NCBI GenBank assembly: GCA_946887345.1
Contig: CAMPKR010000140.1
Coordinates: 1-6,632, forward strand
Origin: an uncultured Bacteroidota bacterium
GTDB lineage: Bacteria; Bacteroidota; Bacteroidia; Chitinophagales; Chitinophagaceae
DNA: 6,632 nucleotides
Direction: 5' to 3'
In this document: positions 4,230 to 6,632 of the stretch, in pieces
Layout: each line of letters starts with the position of its first letter
How positions within the stretch are numbered: position 1 is the first letter of the stretch
The notes under the pieces: model-generated
Told to the model about the DNA's origin: nothing
What the model saw: only the letters and a program-made list of their open reading frames with translations
Database searches by the model: none
Translations under genes and position numbers: made by a program

Positions 4230-6632
4230 ATTTTACGATAGCTATATCACCCTTCAGCAGGATTTTCTGCCCGTTACCACAGATAAACTGGACATAATAG
4301 ACATAACCAGCGGGGTCAAGTATGCGGCCTTTATAGGAGCCATCCCAGCCTTCTTTGGGCTCATTGGCGATGAACTTCTCCCGTTCGAAGATCTTCTCTC
4401 CCCAGCGGTCGTAAACGGCCATATATTCTATCACCATGGAGATTCCGCTCTGCGGATAGAAATAATCATTGTTGCCATCCAGGTTGGGAGTAAAACTGTT
4501 GGGCAGGAATACATCCGTTTCAGCACAAGAGGTACGGATAAGAATATCATCTGCTGCAGTACAGCCACCATTGGTAACAGTGGCCACATAGCGGATGTCT
4601 TTTTCAATGAAAGCTGTTGGGTCAGCACAATCATCGCAGCTAAGGTTAAACGGGGGAGTCCAGGTAATAGAGAGGGCATTGCTGGTGTCGGCATGCAGGT
4701 CAATGCTTGTCCCGCTCATAGCTTTGATATCGGGGCCAAGTGATACTTCAGGCATCGTGTGGACTGTAACCGTTTGACTGAGTGTATCGGTATAGCAATC
4801 ATTTTGTTTGATGATGACCGTATATACTGTTGTTTGCTCAGGCGAAGCTGTAGGATTATACGTGGTGCTGTCACTCAAACCTTCATCAGGCGACCACCAG
4901 TACTGAATACCACCTTCGGCAAAGAGTTGTGTGCTTTCACCTGTACAGATATGTATATCGACTCCAACTGAAGTTGGGTGCTTGTCAACTACAGATATTG
5001 TAACATCATCGCTGCCCTGGCAGCCGTTAACGTCAGTACCGGTTACTATATAGGTAGTGATAGTGGTCGGAGCAGCTACAGGATCAGCGCGGGCGGTACA
5101 GGAAAGTCCCGTGGCCGGCGACCATACATAGCTATCAGCACCCATAGCATGAAGCGTAAGAATATCTTTCCCCGGACAATAAACAGTATCATCACCTGCA
5201 TCCACGTCAGGCAGGGGATGAGCAATGATGGCTACGGATGCCGTCTCAGTGCAGCCATTGTCATCTGTTACAATTGCATTATAGCTACCGGCAGGAAGAT
5301 TAACAGCGGTGCTGGTTGTCTGTACAGGGTTACTATTCCATACATAGGTATAAGGAGGTACACCACCCGAAGCAGTCACCTCTGCAGATCCCTGCGCCTC
5401 TCCCACACAGGAAGCAGTTAACGCCAGTGCTGATAAAGCAAGTACCGGTGGCTCAGATATAGTTACAGTTGCTGAATCTGCACAACCGTTGGAATCAATA
5501 ACAACAACATTGTAAGTTCCCGCAACTAGACTGCTTTGCAAAGCAACTGTACCGCTATTACTCCACATATAAGTATAAGGTGCAGTGCCACCTGTCGCAC
5601 TAACTTCAGCAGTGCCTGACGCGTCACCATGACAAAGCACATCGCTGCTGCTAAGGATAGAGGCATCCAGAACGGCAGGTTCAGTAATTGTCACAGTAGT
5701 AGTTCCCTGGCAGTTAATGGCATCTGTAACAGTTACTGTATAAGTGCCTGCTGAAAGGCTGCTAACAGAAGACGTAGTAGCACCATTGCTCCAGTTGTAC
5801 GTATAGGGTGGTGTACCTGTACTAACGGAAACCGTAGCCGAGCCATCTGCTGATCCATGACAACTAATGTTGCCAGAAGTAGTATTGAGCGTTAACGAAG
5901 CTGATTGAGTAATAGATACAGTAGCGGTACCCGTGCATCCCAAAGCATCTGTCACATTCACCGTAAAAGTTCCTGCACCAAGGTTAGAGCTTGTCTGTGT
6001 TGTTGGTCCGTTGCTCCAGCTGTAGGTGTAAGGCGCAGTTCCACCTGTTCCCGTCGCTGTAGCCCAGCCATTGTTCTGTGAGCAGGTAGCACTGGCCGAA
6101 TTGATACTAATAACAAGAGCAGGGTTCTGAGTTATAGTCACCTGTGCCGTATCTGTGCAGCCCTTGCTGTCAGTAACAGTTACAGAATAAGTACCCGCAA
6201 CAAGTCCGTTGACAGAAGCTGTTGTTCCTCCGTTGCTCCATAGATAACTATACCCCGGTGTTCCACCAGAAACAGCTGCAATCGCAGACCCTGTGCTTTG
6301 TCCTGCACAGTTTATATTATTTCCCGAGGCTGTAGCCACCAGTTGCGGCGGCTGCGTAATATTGATACTTCCTATACCTGCACAGCCGTTCTGATCCGTA
6401 ACGGTTACAGTATAGATGCCGGCCGGCACATTATTTATTGTTGCCGTATTGCCTCCATTACTCCAGTTATAAGTATAAGGACCGTTTCCCCCGGTGACCG
6501 TTACGGTTGCAGAACCGGTACTTTGGCCATAACAACCAACATTGGCAGAAGCTGTGAAGAAAACAGTTAACGCAGTGGAAGTATTGATTGTAATGTGCAC
6601 AGTATCAGTACAGCTTTTTGTATCAGTAACAG
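4228..6632 (-). CDS. T9SS type B cargo protein with SprB-like repeats (C-terminal part)
   Basis: This is the C-terminal 800 residues of a larger protein. The reading frame stays open through the right edge, and the ten codons at 6601-6630 (VTDTKSCTDT) continue the repeat pattern, so the GTG at 6598-6600 is not a start. In order it carries the end of one SprB-like repeat, six complete repeats of 74-77 residues (5215-6573), three Ig/PKD-like modules (4525-5214), and a gliding-motility-associated type B C-terminal domain (4231-4524). SprB-type proteins of Bacteroidota are large, cell-surface or secreted adhesins. In this group the N-terminus normally carries a Sec signal peptide for the first export step, and the C-terminal domain directs passage through the type IX secretion system across the outer membrane. 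No enzyme domain is visible in this part. The stop (TAA, 4228-4230) touches a terminator shared with secA. Adhesion or gliding is inferred from family membership; the actual ligand is unknown. Confidence 0.93.
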   Translation of the reverse strand, partial: VTDTKSCTDTVHITINTSTALTVFFTASANVGCYGQSTGSATVTVTGGNGPYTYNWSNGGNTATINNVPAGIYTVTVTDQNGCAGIGSINITQPPQLVATASGNNINCAGQSTGSAIAAVSGGTPGYSYLWSNGGTTASVNGLVAGTYSVTVTDSKGCTDTAQVTITQNPALVISINSASATCSQNNGWATATGTGGTAPYTYSWSNGPTTQTSSNLGAGTFTVNVTDALGCTGTATVSITQSASLTLNTTSGNISCHGSADGSATVSVSTGTPPYTYNWSNGATTSSVSSLSAGTYTVTVTDAINCQGTTTVTITEPAVLDASILSSSDVLCHGDASGTAEVSATGGTAPYTYMWSNSGTVALQSSLVAGTYNVVVIDSNGCADSATVTISEPPVLALSALALTASCVGEAQGSAEVTASGGVPPYTYVWNSNPVQTTSTAVNLPAGSYNAIVTDDNGCTETASVAIIAHPLPDVDAGDDTVYCPGKDILTLHAMGADSYVWSPATGLSCTARADPVAAPTTITTYIVTGTDVNGCQGSDDVTISVVDKHPTSVGVDIHICTGESTQLFAEGGIQYWWSPDEGLSDSTTYNPTASPEQTTVYTVIIKQNDCYTDTLSQTVTVHTMPEVSLGPDIKAMSGTSIDLHADTSNALSITWTPPFNLSCDDCADPTAFIEKDIRYVATVTNGGCTAADDILIRTSCAETDVFLPNSFTPNLDGNNDYFYPQSGISMVIEYMAVYDRWGEKIFEREKFIANEPKEGWDGSYKGRILDPAGYVYYVQFICGNGQKILLKGDIAIVK
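4231..4524 (-). other. Gliding-motility-associated type B T9SS C-terminal domain
   Basis: The last 98 residues carry the hallmark FLPNSFTPNLDGNND, then VYDRWGEKIFE, then GWDGSYKGR, then AGYVYYVQF, and end KGDIAIVK. This is the CHU_C / gliding CTERM (type B) sorting domain pattern. Type B domains direct cargo through the T9SS, and in Flavobacterium johnsoniae SprB secretion also needs the PorP-like protein SprF. Here no such partner follows the gene; the next gene is the convergent secA. Confidence 0.92.
4525..5214 (-). other. Three Ig/PKD-like modules before the C-terminal domain
   Basis: Three units of 75-80 residues lie at 4975-5214, 4750-4974 and 4525-4749. Each opens with a G-x-D turn (AGDD, VGVD, LGPD). 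The first two follow this with C-x-G, and all contain a W-S/T-P strand (VWSP, WWSP, TWTP) and end in a beta-rich segment with a Cys. Such modules commonly sit between SprB repeats and the type B C-terminal domain and probably act as a spacer stalk. Module names are inferred from pattern only. Confidence 0.65.
5215..6632 (-). repeat. SprB-like repeat array, six full units plus one tail
   Basis: Units from N- to C-terminus lie at 6574-6632 (tail only), 6346-6573, 6121-6345, 5899-6120, 5674-5898, 5446-5673 and 5215-5445, about 225 bp each. Each full unit has a Cys near its thirteenth residue, then in most units G-x3-GSA, a GG or TG turn, the core PYTYxW (GYSYLW in one unit), and then an AGTY strand, V-T-D and a second Cys 49-52 residues after the first. 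This matches the SprB repeat family of Bacteroidota surface proteins. The third full unit is a variant, with CSQNNGW in place of the usual CxGxxxGS and one residue shorter. Confidence 0.9.

Noticed and set aside
4771..5421. Plus-strand ORFs opposite the repeat protein, such as 4978-5421
   Set aside because: They lie antisense to a clear domain-rich coding region, have low-complexity translations with no recognisable domain, and have no promoter or start context of their own.
6598..6600. GTG as the start of the SprB-repeat protein
   Set aside because: The frame stays open through the window edge and the upstream codons continue the repeat sequence (VTDTKSCTDT), so the gene begins outside the window.
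847..6632. A dedicated export system made of secA plus the T9SS cargo gene
   Set aside because: secA and the cargo gene are convergent with a terminator between them, and SecA is a general housekeeping motor. Adjacency alone does not show joint function.

Overview
The window looks like a chromosomal segment from a member of the Bacteroidota, possibly Chitinophagaceae-like (the family is a guess). Four things point there. One is a long SecA of 1108 residues with extra segments of the kind seen in Bacteroidota SecA. Another is a protein built from SprB-type repeats that ends in a gliding-motility/type IX secretion (T9SS) type B C-terminal domain. A third is a near-perfect Bacteroidota-type promoter (TTTG, 20 nt, TAGCTTTG) upstream of secA. 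The last is the lack of Shine-Dalgarno sequences, with A-rich start contexts instead.

Layout. At 32-580 (minus strand) lies a small secreted protein: a signal peptide followed by three exact-period 49-residue repeats resembling DUF5648. A divergent intergenic region (581-846) holds a weak promoter for that gene and a strong promoter candidate for secA. The secA leader of about 120 nt carries two hairpins and a chance-sized 32-codon ORF. secA fills 847-4173 on the plus strand and appears monocistronic. A hairpin at 4196-4229 separates it from a convergent gene. From 4230 to the right edge, on the minus strand, is the C-terminal 800 residues of a large T9SS cargo/adhesin-like protein: six complete SprB-like repeats plus the tail of a seventh, three Ig/PKD-like modules, and the type B C-terminal domain. 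Its N-terminus is outside the window.

Functionally, SecA drives Sec export across the inner membrane. Both flanking genes encode proteins expected to use Sec: the small protein by its visible signal peptide, the large one by inference because T9SS cargo first crosses by Sec. This is a general dependency, and the three genes are on separate transcription units, so their adjacency does not show a dedicated system. I see no mobile element, CRISPR array, tRNA, rRNA or phage gene. I found no convincing evidence of a wholly new system. The items most worth a second look are the T9SS cargo with no adjacent PorP/SprF-type partner on its 3' side, the structured secA leader, and the strong ATA isoleucine bias that is confined to secA.
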